DNA of 64,000 bases from Excoecaria cochinchinensis. Its lineage: Eukaryota > Streptophyta > Magnoliopsida > Malpighiales > Euphorbiaceae. Below the pieces are notes generated by a model that was given only the letters and a program-made list of their open reading frames with translations, was not told the DNA's origin and searched no databases. Each line of letters begins with the position of its first letter. Position 1 is the stretch's first letter. Where the stretch lies: positions 4,266,001-4,330,000 of the forward strand of contig CANTUQ010000055.1 of NCBI GenBank assembly GCA_947683425.1. Reading direction: 5' to 3'. This document shows, piece after piece, positions 1 to 11,102 of the stretch. The position numbers and the translations under genes are program-made.

Positions 1-670
1 ACACTCCCACACGTGGAATCCACCAAGTTTCCCTAATCTCACTTAACTCAAATCTAATTATTTAAGCTAATTAATCCATCTTAGTGTTAATCATACGCAA
101 TTGCCAATAAGCCACTTAACTTTCTTTTAGCTATTCAAATAAGTCCTTCACTTCTATTACAATTTAGTCCACATCTCAAATCAGCACACAAACACACCTC
201 CTCAATGTGATAAGTTAAACCAATTACTACCAAGGTATAATTCAGGCCAATACACTATCAATAGCGAGTCGCCATGACTCGTACCGTGGTGTGTAATCCT
301 TATGGCTAGCCAATTATATCCTGAACTAGATTGCACAACCAGACAACTACTAAGGGAAAATATCAACATAATTTCACTTGAATGACACATTATGCCAATA
401 TACATATTTCGGCATACACATCATTATCACTTATAGTCTTGCATACTCACTCATTTATCATCTCTTAGCCATTTTATGCATTTATACCATTAGATACCAA
501 CATACACATTAAGAACACTATGTATACCATTCAGCGAAGGTTACTAATTTTCATTAAGTCCACTTTAATTCTATTTAACCACTCAATCATCTAGATTACA
601 TGTCATGTGTGCCATAAACACCATTTATATGCCTTATTACACAACATACTTCATTATATCATTTAATAAT
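1..670 (-). repeat. L0 LTR copy A, distal part, left of TatA insertion
   Basis: About 235-670 is clearly similar to 51070-51500, which is the other LTR copy of the same minus-strand element. The first 235 bases do not align with the matching part of copy B, so homology breaks near 235. The short open frames here match nothing and are probably chance. The piece continues at 46765 once TatA is removed. Confidence 0.75.
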
Positions 671-1137
671 TGTAAGCACCGTGTCCCGAGGCAGTCCAGA
701 TCAGAGATTACCCGATGAAGAAATCGATGCCTGAGTCCGAATGAATGGTTGAGATTCGGAGATTTTGGCCCTCTAGATTCATGAGAAATGTGGGTTTTTT
801 ATTCATGGCAATGAGAAAAAGAAAATTGGGAGCTTTGGGGTAAAAAAGGGAATTTTCCTCCACCGGCGGCAAGCCCGTCGCTCCCTGGGGAGCACGTCTC
901 TCTTTATGAGGGACGGCCCATTGGTGAGATGAGGGACGGACATATGCCCTTGCACAGATGCCTATCTGTGAGCCTCCGACGGCCGTCTGTGGAATCCTGT
1001 TTCCTATTGGAAAAGGGATTTAACCGACGCCCGTCGGTGGCTTAGACACCCGTCGGTTGAATCCTGTTTCCAATTGGAAATAGGATTTAACCGACGCCCG
1101 TCGGTGGGTTTCCAACGGCCATCGGTCATTCAAAAAC

Positions 1138-1145
1138 TATAAAAA
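1138..1145 (+). promoter_or_regulatory. TATA box of TatA 5' LTR
   Basis: TATAAAAA lies just downstream of the palindrome cluster. The same box occurs at 44969-44976 in the 3' LTR, and TATAAAAG is at the equivalent place (63747) in the related LTR L5. The position fits the U3 promoter of an LTR. The transcription start is not known. Confidence 0.6.
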
Positions 1146-2784
1146 GCTTTTCTTCACCTGTTTTTGGGGTTGGATGAATCTGGCTATTTCCTACCTAAAA
1201 AGCCCATTTTCTAGCACTCTTCTCATCTCTCAAAATTTCTCTTTTCACTATTATTTGATTTGGGGAATCAAATTAATTCAAGGAAGCTAAAATCGATTAG
1301 TTTCCACTAAATTTGATTCCAATAGTTGACCATTTTTTGAAAATCAAGAAGAAAAAAATCTAAACTTTATTTTCTTGGTTTTCACCCATTTCTCACGAAA
1401 CGTGCGGGGTTCAAATCTTCAGAAAATCCATCCTAAAAGGTAAATATGAGGGTAATTATTCTGGGCATATATTTTATTTAGCTTATTTTTTATTATTTGC
1501 ATTTATTTTTGAATTTTGAGGTGGAAAAATTACTTTATTTGAGAAAAAGTTGGTTTTTGCTGTCCTTTTGAGGAACAGTAGTGACCGACGGGAGATAAGG
1601 CCACCGACGCCCGTCTCTCGATTGAGCGACGGCACGTAAATGACGCCGTTATTGCCCGCCGGTCACTATTGTTGAGCCCGTCTCTCAGTTGGGCGACGGT
1701 ATGTAGCCCGTCGGTCTCCCCTAGAGACGCCCGTCGGTCAGTCAAGTAAGGTCGTCCCTGGTTTCTGTTTACAGTTTTCCAAGTTTTCTTACTTCTTTTA
1801 TTATTTATTCTTCTTTATTATTTATTTCTCTTATTTTTCAAATATTTTCTCTTCTTTTTTGTCGATAGTTTTTTATTATCTCAGCTTTGAGTTTTAATTT
1901 ATATTATATTTATCCATGCTTTGATTTTGTTAATATTAATATTTATTGATTTATCTTGTGAGATTTTATTTATTACTTGAATGCTTTGAGCTTGAGGGGA
2001 GATTTGCCATGCTGGGAGGACTTCGTTTGGTTTAATCCCTTATCCCTTATTTATTCGTTCATTTATTTATTTATTCATTTATTTATTTATTTGATTATTT
2101 AATATTTATTTATTTATTCATTATTCTATGTACGTGATAAATTGTTTTATGCCACGTTAAATAAAAATAGACTAACGTTTTATAGTAATTAATATTGAGT
2201 TTCTTTTATAAATTCAAGGACCCAATGTCCTATTTTCCATCCAATGAAAACATCACAATAAAGATCATTTTCATAATAAATGCATGCGGGACCAAAGTCC
2301 TTGAAGTAAATGAATTCCCCGATTTATGTATGTATTGCATTTTTACAAATGGGAGTTGTATTCCGCTCCTAGTGTTATTGTACTTTATTTTTTATGTAGC
2401 CATTCTCGTTTTATTTTATTTATTTATTAATTCTTTAACATGAATACTTGCATCTTTAATTGCATTGTGTGGAGAGAGAGCGAACTAATAAACTCAAAAC
2501 TTAAAACTTAATCGTAAAATTAATCAAGGTAGAAATAGATGAGAAGTCCCGTACCCAACTCTGGTCTTTGGGCTCAACGAGGCGAGAGGTCTTTCCGATC
2601 ACTCACTGGAACATCCAAGACACCTCTTGTGTCCCATTTAAAGACTTAAATAATAATCCTAGGCTCCATAGGGTTAGAGGGTCATTCTCAATGTTCTATT
2701 AGGATGATTGCCTCCAAGACCCCTTTGGCTTGCCCAAAATGGATATATGCGCTGTCTTAGGCTCTCTGAGGCGAGAGGAACTTT

Positions 2785-2811
2785 CCCAATGTTTTATTGG
2801 GTGGCGACTCC
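2785..2811 (+). other. TatA U5 hairpin plus primer-site look-alike
   Basis: A stem CCCAAT/ATTGGG (2785-2801) is followed directly by GTGGCGACTCC (2801-2811). The same 11 bases recur at 2944-2954, where they overlap the true primer binding site 143 nt downstream. TatC shows the same arrangement with identical spacing. The role is unknown. Confidence 0.6.
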
Positions 2812-2944
2812 ATGAAACCACCTTGTTGCCCAAAATAGACGCACTTGCAATTCGTTGCAAGATGTCAACGGACCCCTAATTTGCCCGATCGCCCTAAAGT
2901 GGGCAGTCAAAAGGGCGCTCCACGAGTCACGGCTCGCGTCACAG

Positions 2945-2962
2945 TGGCGACTCCAATGGGGA
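2945..2962 (+). other. Primer binding site of TatA (tRNA-Arg)
   Basis: TGGCGACTCCAATGGGGA begins one base after the LTR end. Plant tRNA-Arg(ACG) has a 3' end complementary to TGGCGACTCCGCTGGGGA, so this site has two mismatches. tRNA-Arg priming is usual for Ogre/Tat elements. Confidence 0.85.
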
Positions 2963-3890
2963 AGGATTCGAGACTTTGATTTGAAAATACCTTAATTAAA
3001 ATTTATAATTAAGTTTTAGTTTATAAATTCGCTTTCTCTCAAATTTGCATTACATCCCATTAGAGCCTTAGATTATGTTAGTTTGATCCCTCTATAAGCC
3101 CAGGTGAATTCTTGAAGCAAGACCCTATGTTCACTCAATGTAGGGAAGTGTTAAGGATAACCACCAGCCCAAGTCTCGTACCATATGGTATATCAAATGG
3201 TGACCCGATCGGTTGTTATGCTCGTGATGAGCTAGACCCGTCGGTAGGGACCATGCTTGGGTAGCCCTAAAGTAACACCACCCTTGACTAAAGCTCATGT
3301 AATGGCCATAGATACTTTCCTTAGGTGATATGAGCCGTAGTACCGTGCCTGCTGTATGGATTATTTTGTATTGGACAAACCCAAATAATCTGATTGGTCA
3401 CCTAATCAAAGGCTTTCATGCCCCGGTAGGCCCATGTCATTTTATTCGGACTGCCTAAATACACAATGATCACAACTCATGTGCCTGTGCATTAGTTAAG
3501 AGAGGTTATACTGTCGGTTTTTTACTGTGCACCATGCGCGTCCATCGGGTTCCCTGTTAACCCATGGATCAAGCACACCTAAGACAGAGACTGCACGACC
3601 TCGTGTGTGGGGGCAATAAGGTTGGAAGGATCTATTGCTTGCGTGTGGTTGTGGATGATGCATTGCATATTCATGTTATTCATGCATAAATAAAATTTTT
3701 ATTTTCTCCCTATGCATACATCTTATTCTTTGCGAATAATTATTACATGTACATATTATCCTGTGTATAGTTTTTCATATGTCTCACATGTACCATTATA
3801 ATCTCTTTTAACCATTGTATACTATTTATTGCACAGCACGACCATGCATTGCATATTACTCATGCATCATTCTAACTCTTTGCCTTTCAG
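2963..3890 (+). other. TatA untranslated leader, with probable 3' splice site at its end
   Basis: The leader contains blocks conserved in TatB (9017-9480) and TatC (31340-31830), for example around 3157-3270 and 3535-3640. It ends in a pyrimidine-rich stretch and CAG at 3888-3890; TatB and TatC have equivalent CAG sites directly before the first conserved gag codons. I infer a leader intron. No convincing reading frame is present. Confidence 0.6.
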
Positions 3891-4967
3891 CCACCGTAGT
3901 CCATTTGCTTGGGTGGTTTAGGGATCCCGATAGTCGTCTGAGGAATGATCAGAGTTTGGATTGGCCGACAGAGACCTAGCATCCTTACCAAAGCATCTGA
4001 AGGAATTAAAAATGGCTGGCCCTTCACAATTGACAGAAGAAATTCGCACCCTGATTGCCCAGGAGATAGATAAAAGGTTTGAAGAGCTAGAAAAAAGGAT
4101 ACTGGCTGTGATCAAAGAAAGAATGGATGCCATGGCGATGGTTCTCTAAGCTCAGCTTATGGTAACAGCTATCAACCAAGTGAAGCCGGCCACGATCGAG
4201 AAGGCTCATACAGCGATGGCTCCAGTACCTCCTTTTCCTTCTGAGACCAGAGGTAAGAGGTCACTTGATTCACCAGTTGAGCAAGGACAAAATAGAAGGC
4301 CTGCTTTAAAACATGGCATTATGCCTGAAGAGGATGAGGACCCTGCAGTCACTTATATTCTAGAAGGTGAAACCTCAGGAAGCCTCGATAACAGTAAGGT
4401 AAATATCAAGGCTACAGAAGTTTCAGCCACTGGAGTAGCTCGATCCCACCTCACTGTCTTGGGTAAGTCATTGTCTTGGCACTTCACCCGTCTTGTTAAG
4501 AAAGGGAAGTTGCAACCCTTACCAGCTGGGCCTGCCCCAAGTCAGGGAAAGCCTAGGCACAGAATAGACTGGTATTGTGCGTATCACCAGTACACTGGGC
4601 ATAAAATAGACTACTATCGTCACTTGAAAGATCGCATCCAAGAACTGGTGTCAGACCCAGAAAAAGGAAAGACGGTAGGAACACCAACGACGGAAGTGAG
4701 GCAAAGGCATTTTTCTAATTTGGGCAGATCATTATCTTGGGTCCTTAAGAGGCTAATGAAGGAGGGGATATTATAGCCATTCCCAGCTAGGCCCGTTAGA
4801 AGCCAAGGATAGCCTGGTCATAAGGAAGATGAGTATTGTGCCTACCACCAGAACACCGGGCATACTATAGATTATTGCAAAGCCTTAAGACACGTTATCC
4901 AAGATCTGATTGATTCCAACAAGATCTCCGACCCAGAGAAGCGGGAGGGAAGGAATAAGATAGACTA
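3891..4967 (+). pseudogene. TatA gag remnant with core deletion and duplicated zinc-knuckle block
   Basis: Open pieces at 3961-4149 and 4159-4776 share one frame, separated by a stop. The N-terminal part matches the start of TatC gag. The conserved core (the LPKFDGTSDP region of TatB and TatC) is absent. The C-terminal block with the CHHC knuckle occurs twice: about 4400-4670, where the last cysteine is replaced by tyrosine (WYCAYHQYTGHKIDYY), and about 4695-4967, with stops. Gag would normally form the nucleocapsid. This copy could not make a complete one. Confidence 0.8.
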
Positions 4968-5175
4968 AGTGCCTAAGTGGAAAGGCAGGACGGGCCCTAA
5001 AGTTGATTATGGATCATCAGCTGCAACAAGTTATGTCTGCAAGAACGGGAGTTGATTAGCTATTTAGAATAGTCTTTTTATTTTTGAACTGCTTAATAAT
5101 GACATTTTAGCTTCATTAATAAGATGAACGTTTTTGCTTACTTGTGTTATGTCTCTTATGATTTTGCTATGCATA
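4968..5175 (+). other. TatA gag-pol interval without protease
   Basis: In TatB about 1.6 kb between the gag knuckle and the start of pol encodes protease and a G-patch-like segment. In TatA only about 200 bases lie between the corresponding points, with no recognisable protease. I infer a deletion. Confidence 0.55.
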
Positions 5176-5971
5176 ATTATGATCATAACTCATTCATATT
5201 TGACATTGATTCAGTTGATGTTACTCTATTTAATCTCAGAAACTTTGGAAAGTCCAAAGAAAATCTTGATAGCATCAAATGTAACTCCTGAAGCGAGAAA
5301 AATTTGAGAGAATATTAAAAAAAAATATGAAAAAGTCTTTGCCTGGACTTACGAAGATATGCCAGGAATTGATCGGGAAGTCGGGACTTGGGCCGAAATG
5401 GGCAGATAAAGTAAAAGAGGAGATTCGGCAGCAAATCAAAGCCAAATTTCTAGTTGAGGTGCAGTATCCCATGTGGTTAGCCAATGTTGTCCCTGTGGCC
5501 AAGAAGAATGGAAAGGTGAGGGCATGCGTGGACTACCGGGATTTGAACAAGGCTTGTCCTAAGGATGACTTCCCCTTACCCCATATTGATGTGCTGATTG
5601 ACGGTGCTGCCACTTGTGCAATGTACAATTTTATAGATGGCTATGTTGGTTATAATCAGATCCTCAAAAAGATAATTGACAGGATCAAAACGGCTTTCAT
5701 CACAGAGTGGGGGACATATGCTTATAGGGTGATGCCTTTTGGCTTGAAGAATGCAGGAGCCACTTATCAGAGGATGGCAAAAAAAATCTTAAATGACTTA
5801 ATCCATAAAGAAGTGGAGGTATATGTGGGTGACATGATGATCAAGTCGACCACAAGAGAAGGTCATTTCGAAGCCCTAGAAAAGTTCTTCTAGAGGAAAA
5901 ACAAGTACAATCTGTGGTTAAATCCTAAGAAGTGTATCTTTAGTGTTACCTCAGGGAAGCTCCTAGGACAC
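5176..5971 (+). pseudogene. TatA pol, first part (reverse transcriptase), cut by TatB
   Basis: The stretch 5327-5893 reads as Tat-type reverse transcriptase: VDYRDLNKACPKDDFPLPH, then FITEWGTYAYRVMPFGLKN, then the active-site region. The catalytic YVDDM motif reads YVGDM (5822-5836), so one of the two catalytic aspartates is lost. A stop follows at 5891. Upstream, the short pol leader seen in TatB (12613-12950) is present but frameshifted. The sequence breaks at TatB and resumes at 17853 with the same protein. Function would be minus-strand cDNA synthesis; this copy is inactive. Confidence 0.9.
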
Positions 5972-7091
5972 TGTAGACACCGGGTCCCGAGGCGGTCCAA
6001 AATCAGGATTACCTGATGATGAAACGAAAGACCGATTTTCGGCAAGAAAAGTGAGAATCGATTGTTTCCCTGTCGAAATTGTGCTTTTTTTAGAAAAATG
6101 ATTAAAAATATATATTTTAGAAATTAAAAATTAAAATAGGATAGAAAATATTAATTTTGTGTCCTTACAGCTTTTATTAAAAAAAAAAAAGGATCGCGAA
6201 TGCCACCTGCTACAGCGCGGCAGGAAGGGGGACCGCGCACCCCCCTGCGCGCGCGCAATACGGGCACCGCGCGCCCCTGCGCGCACACAGCAGGGCGCCG
6301 CGCGCGGTGCAGTAGGCCGCGCGCGGTGCCCCCCTCCGCGCGGCCAGTTGGTCTTCGCCTGTCCTTTTTTTCTGCTTTTTCAGTCTGTTTTTTTCATTTT
6401 TTTTCACAGTTTTATGATATTTTTTATTAACTAAAAATTAAAGCTATTTTATCCCTTCCTATTTTTGGCCAAGGCTAAAAATTAAAGGGAAATTTCCCTT
6501 CATTTTGAAGGGGGATGGCAGATTTTATTCAAGAATTTTTGCTTTTTCTCTCTAGCGTCTTTTTCACTCTCTAGGAAGCATTCTCTTCTTGTAAAAAAAT
6601 TCTTCTTCAAAAATCTTTAAGTTTTCTTTTTCAAGTTTTTAGTCTTTATTACTCTAAAATACTTAATCTTGAATTTAATTTGAGCAAGAGAAACCAATTT
6701 TCTTGGCTTATTCATCCCACCAAAAATACTTTCTTGAACTAATTTATTTTAAAACACAGATTTTAATACTTTTTTCGAATATTATTATCATAAAAAATCG
6801 ACAAGGGGAACGGATTGAGACATCCTTTTTTCCGATCTAAAAATTCTGAGGGTAAACACTTTGGACTCGTTCTCATTTAATTTTATTTGTCGTTTATTAT
6901 TGTTAGTTTTGTTATTCTTGTTATTATTATTATGCGTATTGTCTATTCCTAACCTTTTTTAGTTTTGTTTCTTCTGTTGACATTTCTCTTGAGTTTGTTT
7001 ATTTTTGACTTGACTTTCTAGTGCTCTTTTGTTTTAATTTGTGAGTCTATCATGCCTTTTTGCTGGGTGTCCCCGTTGGCCTTCCTCTTCC

Positions 7092-7102
7092 TATTATTAT
7101 TA

Positions 7103-7180
<78 letters not shown>
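7092..7180 (+). repeat. (ATT)n microsatellite in TatB 5' LTR
   Basis: About 29 ATT units with one interruption, followed by a 20-base unique spacer and a second short ATT run at 7199-7225. The homopolymer-like peptides predicted here are artefacts of the repeat. Confidence 0.97.
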
Positions 7181-7181
<1 letters not shown>

Positions 7182-7390
7182 ATGCTTGTCTTATGTGCAT
7201 TATTATTATTATTATTATTATTATTTGTGCTCACCATTATATTGAGGCATTATCATGATTATTGCTAGTATTACTAACATTTATTATCTCATTATTATCA
7301 CTATTATTATCAATATTATTATATTATGAATAATATTATATTATGGTATTTATCCATTATTTTCATTGTTACTATTATTACTATTGTGTT

Positions 7391-7539
<149 letters not shown>

Positions 7540-8571
7540 CATTAGCATCTTTAATTTATTGTGTTGTGATATTATTATTGGCATTGTTATTGTTCATTTT
7601 TATTATCATGCTATGTTTCCCATGTCTATTATCATTATCATTGTTATTATTATTATCATGGTGATTATTGTTATCGTTATTTCCTTATTATTTGTTTGAT
7701 TAACTTTATTAGAGCATTTACTAATGTTTTCGATATTATGTTTGTCTGAGATTTGTTTTGGGTTGCACTGTGTGAGCTTTCCCGCGACACCACCCCGTTG
7801 GGTCGCAACACATAGATGAGTCCCCCGATTTGGTGAGATCCTTTCAACCCTCTCTTTATGTTGTATTTGTTTTGCAAATTATTATTTTATTTATGCACGA
7901 GTGAGATAAAAAGTCACAAAAATATTTCTACGATTGAATTGGATTTTTTTTACTAATAATATTGGGACCAATGTCCCTTGTTTTAGTCAAACAATAAAAA
8001 ATATCACAAGTAAAACGAAGAGTCAATTTTCTCCAAAATGGAATCACTCGTCCCGGTTTTCATCAAACAACCAAAACGACTCTTCGAACCCTCTTGAAAT
8101 AAACGCGAGGGAACCAATGTTCCTGAACCTTTAATAAGTGCGAAGGGACCAATGTTCCTATCGAATGTCCCGATTTATGTATGTTCGATTTTGTTTGATC
8201 ATTTAGATTTATGTTCATTTCCTTTCGGGCCCTTGTAATTAATTTTGGGACAACTTCATTTATTTTTGGGGATTGTATCCCGTCCCCACTTACATTTTTA
8301 ATCTCCTTTTATTGGGGTTGTATTCCGGCCCTATTTCTCTTGTGTGCTTACATGTTTATTCGCTTTCTTTTATCGCTTTATTTATCGCTTTTTCTTTCAC
8401 CGCTTTTAGATGCTTGAAATGCGCTCTTTAATAAAAAATGCATTGACCATGTGAGATGAGAGATATAATTTTAAGAGGTTAAAAACTCATTTATAATTAA
8501 CCAAAGCATGGATAAGAGGGAAGTTCCGAACACCATATCTTTGGTCTTGACCAATAGAGGTGGAGACCTTT

Positions 8572-8668
8572 CCCAATTTCTCGTGAATTGGGTGGTGACT
8601 CCAAAAACACCTCATAGGTGCCTTTAGGTGTCATTAGGCTAGGTGGTTCTCCCCAATGTTCTATTGGG
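8572..8668 (+). other. TatB U5 hairpins and primer-site look-alike
   Basis: Stem CCCAATT/AATTGGG at 8572-8592 is followed by GTGGTGACTCC (8592-8602), and a second stem CCCAAT/ATTGGG lies at 8652-8668. The stem is kept relative to TatA and TatC although the loop differs. The spacing to the real primer site here is 198 nt. Confidence 0.5.
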
Positions 8669-8790
8669 AGGGGTTCACCGATGATGTCTCATGGCGCCCA
8701 TGATCCAAAAGACGCGAACCAAGTCCCTCGAATCCTAAAGCGCATTCACCCCGAGGGCCCTTGATGGGTTGGGTTCGGCGCGCATCACAG

Positions 8791-8808
8791 TGGCGAGTCC
8801 ACTGGGGA
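8791..8808 (+). other. Primer binding site of TatB (tRNA-Arg)
   Basis: TGGCGAGTCCACTGGGGA, one base after the LTR end, differs from the tRNA-Arg complement at two positions. Confidence 0.83.
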
Positions 8809-9579
8809 ACTTTGTGTTTGAGATTTTGCTCCGAAAGTGCTTTAGTTAAAATGAATAATTGGGCTTTTAAAACTTAAAATTCTATCTCTTTTGAAAAATT
8901 TGCATTGCATCTTAGAGCCTTAGAATTACGCTAGTTTGTCCCTTCTTACCTCGGTGCATTCCCGAAGCACGACCCTACTTTCACTCATTATAGGGAAGTG
9001 TCAAGGATAATCACCAGCCCAAGCCTTGTACCTTTTGGTATATCAAATGGAGACCCGATCGGTCGCTACGCTCGTAATGAGCTAGACCCGTTGGCAGGGA
9101 CCATGCTTGGGTAGCCCTAAAATTTCATCACCTTGACCGAAGCCCATGTAATAGCAAATAGCAACTTCCCCTAGGTAGCATGCTCCTTAATATGATGCTT
9201 ATGGTATGGGTCATCGCGTATTAGATAAAATCAACCAATTTAGAATGGTCTCTTAACCAAAGGCTTCCATGCCCCTGTAGGCCCATCTTGATGAGGTTGA
9301 ATTATCCAAATACGTAGTGGCTAAAGCTCATATGTATGCACATTAGATTAGGAGGTGTTATACTGCCGGTTTTTTTGCCGTGCACATCGCGCGTTCATAG
9401 GGTCCCCTGCTGACCCGTGAACTAAGCCCACCTAGGGAAGAGACTGTATTACCGCGTGTGTGGGAGTGATAAGGGTGGAAGGATTTACTTGCCTGCATGT
9501 GGTTGCCTATGGTGCATTAACACGATCATGCATCTTTAATGACATACACGCATCATGGTAATCCCTTTAATTATTTCAG
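8809..9579 (+). other. TatB untranslated leader with probable 3' splice site
   Basis: It is similar to the TatA and TatC leaders, notably at 9017-9120 and 9365-9480. It ends in TTATTTCAG at 9571-9579, directly before the conserved gag start region. No independent gene is seen. Confidence 0.6.
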
Positions 9580-11033
9580 CCATCATAGATTCATTCAAGT
9601 GGTCCAGGGATCCCAGCGGAAGGTTGGTCAGAAATCCAGCAGTTGATCCATCGGGGTTAGCACTTGGTTTGAGTTCAGATTGGGATAGAAGCTCGGACTC
9701 TTATTCAGAACAGTCTCCTAGATTAGTGATGGTAGACTTACCACAAGATTCGGGTGCTGTGACAACACAGGACTTGGACAAGAGATTCAAATATTTTGAA
9801 AGAAATATTTTGGCCATGATAGGGAACTTTGTCGCCCAAATGATGCCACACACTGGACAACCGTTTGGAGCTCCAACTGTTCACCCGGTCGAAACACCTG
9901 TTGTGGAGACCACTATACCAACTACTACTGTGCCACATCCAGTTACTGAACCTAGAGTGGTAGCACCAGTTGAGCAACAGAGGGTAAGGATTTCAAACCC
10001 GAGGGATGATTTCTTAGGGGAAGAGGAAGATGAGCCAGTAGTCCCTCAAGCTGTAAGGTGCAAAGTTCCTAAGCTAGAGGATGATGTGATGAGGAAGATG
10101 GAGGAAAGAATGGAGGCCATCACACAAATGTTATCGGTCGGAAAGGGGGTTATCCCCGAAGATGTAGACTTGGGTGAGGAAGAGCTGCTGCCTCAGAGAT
10201 TTAAGATGCCGGATTTACCAAAGTTCGATGGCACTTCTGACCCTTCAGCCCATCTCAAGCAGTATGCCTTAATCATGAAGGGCACAGGTCTCACTAAGAA
10301 GCAAAAGGTGGAGTACTTCTGCCTTAGCTTAATGGGGTCAACGGCGGATTCGTACCAAAGTTTAGACAGAAGGTCGAAAGAAGATTGGGATCTGCTTACG
10401 GGTGAGTTCATGAGGCAATATGACTGCAGCACCCGCATGGAAGTGACGTTAAAAGACCTTGAGCTCCTGCAAGAAAAGTCTGGTGAATCTTTCCATGACT
10501 ACCTTACGCGGTGGAGGAATCGCGTTATAGAAATGAAGAGGAAGCCCGATACGTCCGACCAGATTAGATTGTTTATCAGGAATGCGAGCCCGTATTTGAG
10601 GGAGGGGCTTAAGATGAAAGGGCTCAAGGATTGGGAATCCTTAAAAGACATAGCAATCGAAGCTGAAGCGGAGTACTTGGCGAAGAAGGCCAATAGTGAT
10701 AGTTTTGTGCGAAAGAATTACGGGACCTAAGGGGGAAATAAGTCGAGTGGTGTCGAAAGCAGCAGTAACAGAGTGGGCAAGACAGCGAAAGTTTTAGCCA
10801 CTGACGCGAACTAAAGGCACTATTCGAATTTGGGAAGGCCATTGTCCTGGGTCCTAGAACGGTTAATGAAAGAGGGAAAACTTCAACCATTGACAGCCAA
10901 AAAAGCTAAGACCTACGGCCAGCCGAACCATAGAGGGGACCAATACTGTGCTTTCCACCAGCACACCGGTCACCTCACTGACTCTTGCAGAACTTTAAGG
11001 GATCGGGTCCAAGATCTCATTGACAGTAAATAG
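9555..11033 (+). pseudogene. gag: TatB gag
   Basis: The frame is open for 391 codons to 10730, then continues in the same frame past stops at 10728 and 10812 to the zinc knuckle (QYCAFHQHTGHLTDSC, about 10945-10995) and a further stop at 11031. The capsid-like core starts near residue 225 with LPKFDGTSDP and runs through the YDCSTRMEVTLKDLELLQ and YLTRWRNRVIEMKRKPD regions. Conservation with TatC begins at the CAG splice site (9580), upstream of the first ATG shared by both copies (9729), so the true start may lie in an upstream exon. The product would be the structural particle protein. Premature stops make it defective. Confidence 0.88.
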
Positions 11034-11102
11034 ATCTCTGACCTTGAAAAGAGGGAAAAGAAGAAGAATACCAGGCATAACGCCGTCCCTCCCCCTGTTT
11101 TC

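Larger units (their letters stand above)
671..2943 (+). repeat. TatA 5' LTR
   Basis: It starts TGTAAGCACC and ends GCGTCACA, and matches 44531-46764 over its length. It contains a CpG-rich palindrome cluster (about 860-1120 and 1580-1740, core GACGCCCGTC), a TATA box, AT-rich low-complexity sequence (1790-2120) and a U5 hairpin region near its end. Confidence 0.93.

Noticed and set aside
7041..7268. Open frames of poly-Tyr, poly-Leu or poly-Ile (also 7326-7699 and 16056-16817)
   Set aside because: They are translations of (ATT)n and (ATC)n microsatellites inside LTRs.
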